From positions 13,941 through 77,940 of the forward strand of contig JBMFIQ010000007.1 of assembly GCA_049976245.1 (NCBI GenBank): a stretch of 64,000 nucleotides of DNA, read 5' to 3'. Below are positions 8,405-17,061 of this stretch, one piece after another. A program made the position numbers and the translations under genes. Position 1 is the stretch's first letter. Each line of letters opens with the position of its first letter. This DNA comes from Microbacter sp049976245. Lineage in GTDB: Bacteria > Bacteroidota > Bacteroidia > Bacteroidales > Paludibacteraceae. Below the pieces are notes generated by a model that saw only the letters and a program-made list of their open reading frames with translations, was not told the DNA's origin and searched no databases.

Positions 8405-10186
8405 ATGAACAAAATTGTTGAGCGTTTGGTTGCCTTGCGTCTGTCAATGCGTGAAAAAGGCATTGCCGCGACGATTATCCTGAGCAATGATCCTCATGCT
8501 AGCGAATATGTGGCCGATTATTGGAAAGAAAGAGCTTGGATTTCGGGATTTACGGGATCTGCCGGTACGGTGGTCGTCACCTTGGAAGAAGCAGGTTTAT
8601 GGACTGATTCCCGTTATTTTTTGCAGGCAGAACAGCAATTGGCCGAAACCGGCATCACTCTTTTCAAAGACGGTTTGCCTTCTACTCCATCCATCACTGA
8701 TTGGTTGTCGCAAAATTTGACTCCTCAAAGCAAAATTTCCATCAATCCATTTCTTTTCTCGGTGTCCATGGTTGAATCCATGCGTCATATCTTTGAAGAT
8801 TTCGGCTTATCGCTGGTGACTCAGTACGATTTGATTGCCCCCTTGTGGAAAGATCGTCCGCCTCTTCCCACAGATCCCATTATGCTTTTTGCCGTCGAAT
8901 ATGCCGGTAAGACGACTCGGGAAAAATTGATCATGGTGCGCGAGGTGATGAAACAAAAGAAAGTGACGCGCTATATTGTAACTGCATTGGACGAAATTGC
9001 CTGGTTGTTCAATATTCGGGGGAATGACGTGGCATATGTGCCTGTTGCGCTTGCCTATGCGGCCATTGATACCGATTCGGCAACGCTGTTTATCAATCCT
9101 CAAAAAGTCTCGTTGCAGGTGGCCGATGCTTTGAACGAACAAGGAGTTTCCATTCAACCTTACAACGGAATATTTGACTACATCAGGCAATTGCATGTGG
9201 GAGAACGCATCTTGATGGATCAAAACAAAGCAAATTATGCCTTATTTCAGGAAATTGCTTCGCATTGTCAGGTGTTGACGGCGTCTTCGCCGGTGCTTAC
9301 GATGAAAAGTATCAAGAACGAAACGGAATTGCAAGGCATTCGTCAAGCCATGATCAAAGACGGCATTGCTTTGACACGCTTTTTCATGTGGTTGGAAAAA
9401 GAGCTGAATACCGATGCGCTAACCGAGATGTCGATTGCTGAACGTCTGAAGGAGTTTCGAGCTCAACAACCTTTGTTTCAAGGTGAAAGTTTTGGAACCA
9501 TTGCTGGCTACAAAGAACATGGCGCTATTGTTCATTATTCGGCTACACCCGAATCCAATGCGACATTGCATGCCGAGAGCTTTTTACTGCTCGATTCCGG
9601 AGGTCAATATCTTAACGGAACGACGGATATAACCAGAACGATTGCTTTAGGACCGCTTTCAACGCAGGAAAAAACAGATTTTACCTTGGTGCTCAAAGGT
9701 CACATTGCTTTGGCAACGGCCAAATTTCCAACCGGTACGCGAGGATCTCAACTCGATATTTTAGCACGCAAGGCTCTTTGGGATCATGGAATGAATTATG
9801 GACACGGCACCGGTCATGGCGTTGGGCATTTTCTGTCGGTTCATGAAGGGCCTCAATCGATCCGCATGGATGAAAATCCTACGCAATTGGCCCCGGGTAT
9901 GGTTATTTCCAATGAACCCGGTTTGTATCGTGCTAATCAATACGGTATTCGTATTGAAAATTTGGTAGCGGTCCAAGAAGCTGAGTCAACCGAGTTTGGC
10001 TCTTTTCTTGAATTCGAAACGTTGACATTGTGTCCTATTGATGTTCACGCCATTGAGTTTAATTTATTGACCCAAAATGAAAAGGATTGGCTTAACGCTT
10101 ACCATCAAAAGGTCTTTGTGCTGCTTTCCCCTCATTTGAATCAGGAGGAAAAAGTGTGGCTGGAACATAAATGTCAGTCCATTTGA
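8405..10186 (+). CDS. Xaa-Pro aminopeptidase, M24B family
   Basis: A 593-residue dinuclear metallopeptidase that removes an N-terminal residue preceding proline. It has the three-part long form: creatinase-like N-domains (about 1-130 and 160-300) and a C-terminal pita-bread catalytic domain (about 310-540). Metal ligands are visible in order: the two Asp in LLDSGG/TTDITRT, His in HGTGHGVGH, Glu in SNEPGLY and Glu in GIRIENLV. No signal peptide, so it is cytoplasmic. It stands alone, with its own promoter box and a strong terminator shared with lepB downstream. Confidence 0.92.
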   Translation: MNKIVERLVALRLSMREKGIAATIILSNDPHASEYVADYWKERAWISGFTGSAGTVVVTLEEAGLWTDSRYFLQAEQQLAETGITLFKDGLPSTPSITDWLSQNLTPQSKISINPFLFSVSMVESMRHIFEDFGLSLVTQYDLIAPLWKDRPPLPTDPIMLFAVEYAGKTTREKLIMVREVMKQKKVTRYIVTALDEIAWLFNIRGNDVAYVPVALAYAAIDTDSATLFINPQKVSLQVADALNEQGVSIQPYNGIFDYIRQLHVGERILMDQNKANYALFQEIASHCQVLTASSPVLTMKSIKNETELQGIRQAMIKDGIALTRFFMWLEKELNTDALTEMSIAERLKEFRAQQPLFQGESFGTIAGYKEHGAIVHYSATPESNATLHAESFLLLDSGGQYLNGTTDITRTIALGPLSTQEKTDFTLVLKGHIALATAKFPTGTRGSQLDILARKALWDHGMNYGHGTGHGVGHFLSVHEGPQSIRMDENPTQLAPGMVISNEPGLYRANQYGIRIENLVAVQEAESTEFGSFLEFETLTLCPIDVHAIEFNLLTQNEKDWLNAYHQKVFVLLSPHLNQEEKVWLEHKCQSI

Positions 10187-10213
10187 AAATTGTGCTTTCC
10201 TTTTAAAGCGAAA

Positions 10214-10258
10214 AAAACAAAGCCTTGAAATCGTTTTTGAATTTCAAGGCTTTGTTTT
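10214..10258. terminator. Bidirectional terminator between the aminopeptidase gene and lepB
   Basis: AAAACAAAGCCTTGAAAT pairs perfectly over 18 bases with its reverse complement ending in TTTGTTTT, with a short loop. It serves both convergent genes. Confidence 0.85.
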
Positions 10259-10287
10259 ATTTTGTTAAGTGATTCAGGGAAAATGGA

Positions 10288-11745
10288 TTAGTGTGTGGCC
10301 GAAAGAAAAAATCGGTTCCAACGGATGTTGGCTGGAAAACTTTTGTCTTTGTTCAGCGACAACCAGACGAATAGCGGTTGTCCCACAATGTGATCTTCGG
10401 GAACAAATCCCCAATAACGAGAGTCGGCCGAATTGTCTCTATTGTCACCCATCATCCAATAATAGTTCATTTTGAACGTGTAGCTTGTTGCTGGTTTGCC
10501 GTTGATGAACACCACGTTGTCTTTTACCTCCACCCGATTTTGTTCGTAGGCTTGAATAATGCGTTGATATAAAGGCAGATTAGACGTGTTGAGGGCAATG
10601 GTTGCTCCTTTTTTGGGAATCCATATTGGCCCATAATTGCCTCTAGTCCATCCTTTCCCATAGCCGAGCGGAAAAACATCACCGCCCATCCAATCGGGTT
10701 CGCATTTAATGGAAAGCACCATCGGCATGGATTTGAGTTTTTCGTAAGCTGTCCTTGTGAGCGGAATATCATAGACCGGTAAAAATTGACCTTCGGCATT
10801 TCGACGAAATCCTAATGGAGCTAAAATGAAATCATTATCTTGGCTTTGAGTAATCAGTTGCCTGTCATCTTTGCTCACATGCAATGAGTTGAAAATGTCA
10901 TTGGTAAGAAATTCACCATTGGTTTGTACCAAATAATTATATTGCACTCCAGGTTCGTCGTAAAGTGGTCTTCCATCAATATAGATCTGGTTTTGAATGA
11001 TTTGAAGCGTGTCTCCGGGAAGTCCGACACATCGTTTGACATAATTTTCGCGTCGATCAACCGGTCGATACATGATTGGACCATATTCCTGAGGATTGGC
11101 GCGAACAATTTCGCGTCCAAACCGATAACATTGTGCGACAGTGGGATGAGCGGTTGGATTTTGTGATTTTAAGAATGCATATCCTTCTTCGTAACAGCTT
11201 GTGTAGTAGTCGGGATTTTGTTTGAGCAAGGCAATGGTGTCGCCGGCCGGAAAATTAAATACTACAATGTCGTTGCGTTTGACATGTCCGAAACCTTTAA
11301 GCCGATGATATCCCCATTCGGGTTTGTCAAGGTACGATTTGCAATTGAGAATGGGGAGTGTGTTTTGAACCAACGGAAAAGCGATCGGCGTGTTGGGCAT
11401 GCGAGGGCCGTAAGCCACTTTGGAAACAAATAAAAAATCTCCCACCAGAAGGGTTTTTTCTAATGATGAAGTGGGAATTTGATAGTTTTGGAAAAAGAAT
11501 AAGTTGATGATGTATACGGCAATCAATGCAAACACAATGGCGTCAACCCATTCCATCACTTTGCGCACTGCGCGGTTTTTGCTTTGTTTCCACCATGTCC
11601 AATGGATGATTTTTGAAATGTAAATATCAAAAATGAATGGCAAGAGGATAAGAACCCAAAGATTACCGATCCAAATCGTAAAAAGAATGCAAATAATTGC
11701 TGCAACGGCAAATTTAATCCATTGCTTGAAAGGTTGCTGTTTCAT
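10288..11745 (-). CDS. lepB: Signal peptidase I, long Bacteroidetes form
   Basis: Membrane serine protease (S26A) that removes signal peptides on the outer face of the inner membrane. At 485 residues it is far longer than the E. coli enzyme (324), as is usual in Bacteroidetes. Two N-terminal hydrophobic segments (about 12-40 and 68-86) anchor it. The catalytic Ser is in YQIPTSSLEKTLLVGD (Ser94), with Leu instead of the usual Met after it. The general-base Lys lies in ENYVKRCVGLPGD. The box GDNRDNSADSRYWGFVP near the C-terminus is complete. A copy of the structured repeat lies in its leader. Confidence 0.93.
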   Translation of the reverse strand: MKQQPFKQWIKFAVAAIICILFTIWIGNLWVLILLPFIFDIYISKIIHWTWWKQSKNRAVRKVMEWVDAIVFALIAVYIINLFFFQNYQIPTSSLEKTLLVGDFLFVSKVAYGPRMPNTPIAFPLVQNTLPILNCKSYLDKPEWGYHRLKGFGHVKRNDIVVFNFPAGDTIALLKQNPDYYTSCYEEGYAFLKSQNPTAHPTVAQCYRFGREIVRANPQEYGPIMYRPVDRRENYVKRCVGLPGDTLQIIQNQIYIDGRPLYDEPGVQYNYLVQTNGEFLTNDIFNSLHVSKDDRQLITQSQDNDFILAPLGFRRNAEGQFLPVYDIPLTRTAYEKLKSMPMVLSIKCEPDWMGGDVFPLGYGKGWTRGNYGPIWIPKKGATIALNTSNLPLYQRIIQAYEQNRVEVKDNVVFINGKPATSYTFKMNYYWMMGDNRDNSADSRYWGFVPEDHIVGQPLFVWLSLNKDKSFPANIRWNRFFLSATH

Positions 11746-11835
11746 TTGTCAATTTTAATTTTTAACATTAAAGAGGTGTGGAATTCGCCAAATAGTCATT
11801 CTCTTGAACATAAGCGTTTTTTTTGTTCATTTCAC
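11746..11835 (-). repeat. Structured dispersed repeat, copy A (leader of lepB)
   Basis: Read on the minus strand it contains the conserved apical hairpin CTT-ATGTTC-AAG, the block GACTATTTGGCGAATTCCAC and the tail TTAATGTTAAAAATTAAA, ending directly at the lepB ATG. The left arm is diverged from the other copies. The tail is nearly identical to copies B and C. Confidence 0.8.
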
Positions 11836-11916
11836 ATCGGGAAAATTGGTTGAAAAACGTCATCGTCGATGGTGCAATGATGTTTTATCTGTTGATTTTG
11901 AATGCTTATCGGTTTG

Positions 11917-11947
11917 CAAAAATACAAAAGAATGTTCAAGCTGCCAA
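11917..11947 (-). promoter_or_regulatory. Promoter of lepB
   Basis: Minus strand TTG (11945-11947), 20 bases, TATTTTTG (11917-11924). Transcription would begin near 11910, giving a leader of about 165 bases that contains the whole of repeat copy A. Confidence 0.6.
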
Positions 11948-11993
11948 TTAAATGAGCTGGTTGATTGGTTTGAAATGTTCCAATAAATGGATC

Positions 11994-12446
11994 TCATTCT
12001 TTTTGTTTGGAGTCAATGATGATGGTAACGGGGCCGGCGTTTTCCAAAGCAACGTTCATGTCAGCGCCAAAGATCCCTTTTTGAATGGGGTTGACCGCCT
12101 GTTCCGCGACAAGATCGCAAAATTTTTCGTACATCTCAATGGAAAAAGGGGGCTTGGATGCACGAATGTATGACGGACGATTCCCTTTTCGGGTTGAAGC
12201 GTACAACGTAAATTGACTGATGATGAGGATTTCTCCGCCTACCTCGTTGACTGATCGATTCATCACACCCTGTTCGTCGTCAAAGATTCGAAGTTGAACC
12301 ATTTTTTTTGCCAGCCATTGGCAATCGTCCGGATTGTCGCTATCTTCAATGGCCACAAACACAACCATTCCTCGAGAAATGGAAGCAATGATTTGTTTTT
12401 CCACACTCACTGATGCGTAGTTAACACGCTGAATAACGATTCTCAT
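11994..12446 (-). CDS. dtd: D-aminoacyl-tRNA deacylase
   Basis: Cytoplasmic proofreading enzyme that hydrolyses D-amino acids (and glycine from tRNA-Ala) off tRNA. 150 residues, close to the usual 145. Both active-site motifs are present: SQFTLYA (about residues 78-84) and the Gly-Pro motif in ENAGPVT near the C-terminus. Start chosen at the ATG at 12444-12446, giving MRIVIQRV, the standard N-terminus; an upstream in-frame extension to 12485 runs into the preceding gene and is rejected. It follows the radical SAM gene by 17 bases and is probably cotranscribed with it. Confidence 0.93.
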   Translation of the reverse strand: MRIVIQRVNYASVSVEKQIIASISRGMVVFVAIEDSDNPDDCQWLAKKMVQLRIFDDEQGVMNRSVNEVGGEILIISQFTLYASTRKGNRPSYIRASKPPFSIEMYEKFCDLVAEQAVNPIQKGIFGADMNVALENAGPVTIIIDSKQKE

Positions 12447-12463
12447 ATTGTTTGGCGATATCA

Positions 12464-13450
12464 TTAGGAAGTGCAATTTCTGCACATTTCAAATTGTTTT
12501 CTGTTTGTTAAAATGGCTTTTCGAAATGCTTTTGCTTTTTCATTGTGCCAGATTTCAAGAAATGAGGCGTCACGAAGATTACCAAATGTATGTTCTGCAT
12601 TTTTATCGAAACAACACGGAAGGACGTCGCCCGAAGCGCTGATCACGGCACTGCTCCATTGTCGCCAACAGCGATTTTTGAGCCGCTTTTTCATCGTCCA
12701 ATTTCCCTTGCGGTCTTTTTTGTAACGAGCAAAGCGTGAACGGGATGGAATCCATGCTTCCGTGCGATCCCATTCAATTTGAGCGGTCTTCAGCGAAAAT
12801 GAATCAACCTTTAACTCGTTGACTTTTTTTTTGAACGCACTGATTTCGTGTTCGTTGTGTTTCATTACAATCATTTGGGCTTCAATGAATGGTGTTTTAG
12901 TCTGGAGTTTCTTTTTCCAGGCATTTAAATAGGTAACGGCATCCACTGTTTTTTGCAGGTTGCCGCCTTTTCGGTAGGTTTCATAAACTTTCTGAGTGAT
13001 GCCGTCCAACGAAATGATCAGATGATTCAACCCCGAATTGACCAATTCTCTTGCTTTTTCATTGGTGATCAATTGCCCGTTGGTTGAAATCATGGTGAAA
13101 ATCTTTTTGTCGTGAGCATATTGTATCATTTTTGCCAGAGAAGGATGAAGCAACGGCTCTCCTTGAAAGTAAAGCATCAAATAGCTGATGTGAGGGCTCA
13201 ACTCATCCACAACGTTGGTGAACAGGGCTTCGTCCATGAACGTTTTTGCCCGCGTTAATGAACCGTTCCCTACCGGACATTCAGGGCAACGTAAGTTACA
13301 GCTGTTCGCCGGTTCAATGGAAACCGAAAGGGGGGCAAGCGGTCTGAATGGCTTTTTGAATGCCACCGATAGCAGATATGTCCAAAAAAGCTGTAAGACC
13401 ACGAATCCTCGATGTAATGAAAATGAAAATGCGTGAGAGAGGATCTTCAT
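12464..13450 (-). CDS. Radical SAM/SPASM domain protein
   Basis: A 328-residue radical S-adenosylmethionine enzyme. The iron-sulfur motif CNLRCPEC (Cys51, Cys55, Cys58) starts a TIM-barrel core. The C-terminal part has the SPASM pattern of further cysteines (a Cys-Cys pair in VLPCCFDK, then CRNC near the end) that bind auxiliary clusters. A hydrophobic stretch at residues 14-31 precedes the core. The family matures peptides or other substrates; no precursor peptide or partner is obvious, so the substrate is unknown. ATG at 13450 chosen over the TTG at 13459. Confidence 0.85.
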   Translation of the reverse strand: MKILSHAFSFSLHRGFVVLQLFWTYLLSVAFKKPFRPLAPLSVSIEPANSCNLRCPECPVGNGSLTRAKTFMDEALFTNVVDELSPHISYLMLYFQGEPLLHPSLAKMIQYAHDKKIFTMISTNGQLITNEKARELVNSGLNHLIISLDGITQKVYETYRKGGNLQKTVDAVTYLNAWKKKLQTKTPFIEAQMIVMKHNEHEISAFKKKVNELKVDSFSLKTAQIEWDRTEAWIPSRSRFARYKKDRKGNWTMKKRLKNRCWRQWSSAVISASGDVLPCCFDKNAEHTFGNLRDASFLEIWHNEKAKAFRKAILTNRKQFEMCRNCTS

Positions 13451-13658
13451 AAGATGCAATTAATATCAAAAAATAAATTTATAGCGCTAAATTATGTTAA
13501 ATATATAGTTTTCTCTTTCCTTGTTATAGTTCGTTTTTGTGCAAATCATACATGGAATATATTGAAAATCAGTTTTATAACAATTCATTCATTGCCTCAA
13601 CGAACTTACGGGATAAAACTGAAAACACAAAACACTTTTTTTGTTAATTGTTTCTGCT

Positions 13659-13666
13659 TATATTTG
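13659..13666 (+). promoter_or_regulatory. -7 box of the TPR lipoprotein gene
   Basis: TATATTTG, exact TAnnTTTG, 50 bases before the ATG at 13716. A TTTG lies 15 bases upstream (13640-13643), closer than usual. Confidence 0.5.
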
Positions 13667-13715
13667 CTTTCAAAATGTGGCAAACGTTTATTCACTTAAT
13701 CCAATCATTATTGTT

Positions 13716-15431
13716 ATGAAAAAAGGAATTTATTTTATTGTGGCGGCTGTTCTCGCATTCGTCTTTTCGTCATGTGCGCCAAAGCCGATGGGAGCTTTAG
13801 ATCCAAGCTTATTTAGCACGAATCCCAATCCTCTCGAAGAAAATGGTGGTAAAGTAGTAGCAACCATCACGGGGAAATTTCCACCAAAATATTTTGATGA
13901 AAAAACCGTGGTTGTCGTCACTCCGGTTTTAAAAACTTCAACAGGTAATGAATACAAAGGTACGCCGGTTTCTTACCAAGGTGAAAAGGTACAAGGCAAC
14001 AATCAACAAATTTCTTACCAATTGGGCGGAACATTCACGCAAGGCATCAATTTCGTTTACAAACCCGACATGGCTAAGAGTGAATTATTCCTTGAATTTT
14101 CAGCTACCCGCGGAAAAAAGACTTATGAAATTCCTTCGGTAAAAGTAGCTGATGGGGTTATTGCTACTGCCACTCTGGCTGCTGCAAATGCCGAAAACCT
14201 CAATTCTCCGATTGTTCCCGATAAATTTCAACGGATTATTCAGGAAAAGCAAGATGCCAACATCATGTTCTTAATTCAACAGGCCAATTTGCGTCCGAAA
14301 GAATTAAAACAAGCTGATTTGGTCGATTTGATCAAAAAAATCAAAATAGCTCAGGATTCAGCCAATTTGAAAGTTAATGATTTTGGCCTTCACTCCTATG
14401 CTTCTCCTGATGGAGGAATGAAAATCAACGAACCGTTGTCTTTGCAACGTGAAAAGAACACGAAAAAATACCTCGACGAACAAATGAAGAAATTGAAAGC
14501 AAACGTTAGTTTGGATGCTACTTACACTGCTGAAGACTGGGAAGGATTTAAAAAACTGATGGAGGCTTCAAACATTCAGGACAAAGAAGTTATTTTGCGC
14601 GTTCTCTCCATGTACGACAACGATCCTGATCGCCGTATGGCTGAAATTAAAGATCTTTCTGCTGTGTTCCAAACACTGGCTAAAGACATTTTGCCTCAAT
14701 TGCGTCGTTCGAATGTTTCGTTGACTTTGGATGTCATTGGAAAATCCGACAGCCAAATTGCCAATTTAGCTCAAACCATTCCAAGTCAATTAAGTGTTGA
14801 AGAATTGTTGTATGCCGCTACATTGACCAACGATCCTGCTCAAAAAGCCGCTATCTATCAAAAGGTCATTGATATTTATCCCAACGACATGCGTGGTTAC
14901 AATAACTTAGGAACCATCTATTTTAACAAGGGTGATTACGATCAGGCCGCTCGTTTGTTTGCCAAAGCTTTAGCCATTCAACCCAATTCACCGCAAGCCA
15001 ACTACAACATGGGTATTGTCTCTTTGGCACAAGGCGATTCCGCAAAAGCTGAACAATATTTGGGTAATGCCGGCAATTTAGGTGGCAACGATGTCAATCA
15101 GGCTTTGGGCATTATTTATCTGCAACAAGGTAATTACGACAAAGCTAAATCAGCATTTGGCGATGCAGCTACCAATAATGCTGCATTGGCACAAATCCTG
15201 ACAAAAGATTACAGTGCAGCACGCAATACCTTGAGCAATGTCAAAAATCCTGACGGTGAAACCGCTTATTTGATGGCCATTGTTGGTGCAAGAACCAATG
15301 ATCGTCAACTGGTTTATGACAGCATGCGTAAAGCTGTAGCAATCAATCCTGCATGGGGCAAAAAAGCATTAACCGATGCAGAATTTGCTAAATATTTGAC
15401 AGACAATGATTTTATGAATATTATCAAATAA
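13716..15431 (+). CDS. TPR-repeat lipoprotein with an OmpA-like central segment
   Basis: A 571-residue lipoprotein; the signal peptide ends in the lipobox VFSSC (Cys20). Residues about 30-180 look beta-rich. A central segment (about 220-345) has the ASPDGG...LSLQREKNTKKYL pattern reminiscent of OmpA C-terminal domains, though not a full match. From about 390 to the end are TPR-type helical repeats (MRGYNNLGTIYFNKGDYDQAA and following). It is probably an envelope assembly or stability protein of Bacteroidetes; the exact role is unknown. ATG at 13716 is chosen because the longer in-frame start at 13641 would lie upstream of the promoter box. Confidence 0.8.
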   Translation: MKKGIYFIVAAVLAFVFSSCAPKPMGALDPSLFSTNPNPLEENGGKVVATITGKFPPKYFDEKTVVVVTPVLKTSTGNEYKGTPVSYQGEKVQGNNQQISYQLGGTFTQGINFVYKPDMAKSELFLEFSATRGKKTYEIPSVKVADGVIATATLAAANAENLNSPIVPDKFQRIIQEKQDANIMFLIQQANLRPKELKQADLVDLIKKIKIAQDSANLKVNDFGLHSYASPDGGMKINEPLSLQREKNTKKYLDEQMKKLKANVSLDATYTAEDWEGFKKLMEASNIQDKEVILRVLSMYDNDPDRRMAEIKDLSAVFQTLAKDILPQLRRSNVSLTLDVIGKSDSQIANLAQTIPSQLSVEELLYAATLTNDPAQKAAIYQKVIDIYPNDMRGYNNLGTIYFNKGDYDQAARLFAKALAIQPNSPQANYNMGIVSLAQGDSAKAEQYLGNAGNLGGNDVNQALGIIYLQQGNYDKAKSAFGDAATNNAALAQILTKDYSAARNTLSNVKNPDGETAYLMAIVGARTNDRQLVYDSMRKAVAINPAWGKKALTDAEFAKYLTDNDFMNIIK

Positions 15432-15454
15432 AGTTTCTTCTGAATGAACGAAAG

Positions 15455-15488
15455 GAGGTTGCATTTTCATGTAGCCTCTTTTTTTTTC
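15455..15488 (+). terminator. Terminator of the TPR lipoprotein gene
   Basis: GAGGTTGC (15455-15462) pairs with GTAGCCTC (15471-15478, two G-U pairs), followed by nine T. Confidence 0.75.
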
Positions 15489-15613
15489 CCTTTTTGTGAG
15501 GTAATTCAAAATTTGACAGGAACATTTCCTCCTTTACTGTAATGCTTCATCAAGAAAAGAAAGTAAGTTTGAGAAGTGGGTATGAGATGTTTTCGACGTG
15601 TTGTGTGGCGTGA

Positions 15614-15654
15614 ATAAAAAACGCCAACTGCTTATTCATAAGCAATTAGCGTTT
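15614..15654 (-). terminator. Terminator of tRNA-Cys
   Basis: On the minus strand AACGC..TTGCTTA and TAAGCA..GCGTT form a stem with loop TGAA, followed by a T run. It lies 7 bases beyond the tRNA 3' end. Confidence 0.8.
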
Positions 15655-15661
15655 CCCGTTG

Positions 15662-15732
15662 AGGTCAGTGGCGGACTCGAACCGCCGTGGAAGGTTTTGC
15701 AGACCTCTGCCTGACCACTCGGCCAACCGACC
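15662..15732 (-). tRNA. tRNA-Cys (GCA)
   Basis: A 71-base cloverleaf on the minus strand. The acceptor stem GGTCGGT pairs with ACTGACC (one G-U) and is followed by U73, the Cys identity discriminator. The anticodon loop CTGCAAA gives anticodon GCA. The T arm contains GGTTCGAGTCC. CCA is not encoded. It has its own promoter and terminator. Confidence 0.95.
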
Positions 15733-15744
15733 ATAAAAGTGCCA

Positions 15745-15776
15745 CAAAGATAATAATTTTCTTCAATGTGACCAAA
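15745..15776 (-). promoter_or_regulatory. Promoter of tRNA-Cys
   Basis: Minus strand TTTG (15773-15776), 20 bases, TATCTTTG (15745-15752): a full match to the Bacteroidetes consensus, 13 bases before the tRNA. Confidence 0.75.
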
Positions 15777-15806
15777 TTTCCGTTTGCTATTTCTAGGAAT
15801 TCAAAC

Positions 15807-16100
15807 ATCCATGTTATTCTGGTGGAAACCATTTTGTATGTGAAATCCGAGGGCGATTATGTGCTTATTTTTAGCGAACAGGGCAAGTTTATTAAAGAAT
15901 AAACGATGAAATACCTTGAACAGCATTTGCCTTCTCAGATGTTTGTTCGGATTCATCGTTCTTTTATTGTTAATGTGAAAGCCATTTCCCGCATCGAATC
16001 TTATGGGAAGAATAGACAAACGCTTATTCTTAGGACAGGCGTTCAGCTCAACATGAGTGTTGTTGGTCATCTTGCATTGAAAATGTTGTTGCATTTATAA
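15807..16100 (+). pseudogene. Remnant of a LytTR-type DNA-binding regulator, with an in-frame stop
   Basis: The frame from 15807 to 16100 reads as a nearly complete LytTR DNA-binding domain: ILYVKSEGDYV, then MKYLEQHLP, then the signature FVRIHRSFIVN and a terminal NMSV segment. A TAA at 15900-15902 interrupts it between IKE and TMKYLE in the same frame, where the family has a basic or polar residue, so a point mutation is likely. No start codon or receiver domain precedes it, because the tRNA-Cys promoter occupies that place. An alternative is a short protein restarting at the ATG at 15906. It is most likely non-functional. Confidence 0.75.
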
Positions 16101-16157
16101 ATGAGGGTTAAGTTTGCTCATCTTTCAAATTTGATCATTACGGAGACCGGTAAACTT

Positions 16158-16184
16158 GGAAACTTTCTATATTTTATAGTTTCC
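16158..16184. promoter_or_regulatory. Inverted repeat upstream of the tetR gene, possible operator
   Basis: GGAAACT (16158-16164) and AGTTTCC (16178-16184) are perfect inverted arms around a 13-base AT-rich centre, about 80 bases before the -33 region. A TetR autoregulatory site is one explanation. Distance from the promoter argues against direct blocking. Confidence 0.3.
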
Positions 16185-16242
16185 ATTAAAACGCAGATAT
16201 TCAAGATATAAAAAATCAATTATTAAATATTAACTTTATTGG

Positions 16243-16275
16243 TTGCCCTTTTAGCTGAAATCTCTTGTATCTTTG
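16243..16275 (+). promoter_or_regulatory. Promoter of the tetR-RND efflux cluster
   Basis: TTG (16243-16245), 22 bases, TATCTTTG (16268-16275), 25 bases before the regulator ATG. Confidence 0.5.
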
Positions 16276-16300
16276 CTTCATCTTTTTGGAGTTGGAGTAA

Positions 16301-17017
16301 ATGGATGAGATAAAAGATCAAATTTTGCAGGCGGCTTCCCGAATGTTTCTTCAGTACGGGTTAAGAAGTGTGACCATTGATGAGGTATGCAATGAGGTGC
16401 ATATTTCAAAGAAGACCTTTTATAATTATTTCAGGCAGAAAGAAGAGTTAATTGAGATGGTGTTGATGAATCAATGTGAAGTCCAAAAACAAAAGCAGCA
16501 CAAAAAGTATTCTGTTTTTGACGATCCTTCATTGAATGCCATTGATAAACTGGTTTTGGCCTTTAAGCATTGGAAACAGGATTCATCGGCGCCTTCCATG
16601 ACTTTTGTGTACGATTTGGTGAAATATTATCCCGAAATTCATGCCAAGATGTTGGAACGGCAGGAGCAGGATGGCAAAGAAGCTACCAAAAAATGGATTC
16701 AACAGGGAATTGATGAAGGGTTGATTCGTACGGATGTTGATGCCGATTTGTTAGCCATTTACATTCAGTTTCAGTTTAGCAAAGTGCTTTCGGAGCTGAT
16801 TGGAAAGTCGGATATAGGCGTGAACGCCATTATTGAATTTTTGCTCGACAGCAACATTCGGGTTTTAGTCAACGAAAAAGGATATCGCTATTATCAATTA
16901 AAATACAAGCAAAAATACCCGACCTTAAGCTCCGTTCCTTCAGATAAAGAAGAAGAAAACACTCCCCATTCAAATTTTTATTGGGCATCACCTTCCGAGT
17001 CGGAGAAAGAATCTTGA
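16301..17017 (+). CDS. TetR/AcrR family transcriptional regulator
   Basis: A 238-residue repressor. The N-terminal helix-turn-helix (residues about 25-45, VTIDEVCNEVHISKKTFYNYF pattern) is typical of TetR proteins; the rest is an all-helical ligand-binding and dimerisation domain, with a polar C-terminal tail of about 25 residues. It precedes a TolC-adaptor-RND set on the same strand by 44 bases and very probably represses it, released by a pump substrate. That link is inferred from position. Confidence 0.9.
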   Translation: MDEIKDQILQAASRMFLQYGLRSVTIDEVCNEVHISKKTFYNYFRQKEELIEMVLMNQCEVQKQKQHKKYSVFDDPSLNAIDKLVLAFKHWKQDSSAPSMTFVYDLVKYYPEIHAKMLERQEQDGKEATKKWIQQGIDEGLIRTDVDADLLAIYIQFQFSKVLSELIGKSDIGVNAIIEFLLDSNIRVLVNEKGYRYYQLKYKQKYPTLSSVPSDKEEENTPHSNFYWASPSESEKES

Positions 17018-17061
17018 TGCCGTGTAAAATGATTTCATGATTCATTATAAAACAATCGATT

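Noticed and set aside
13641..13715. Longer N-terminus for the TPR lipoprotein
   Set aside because: It would place the start upstream of the promoter box and hide the lipoprotein signal.
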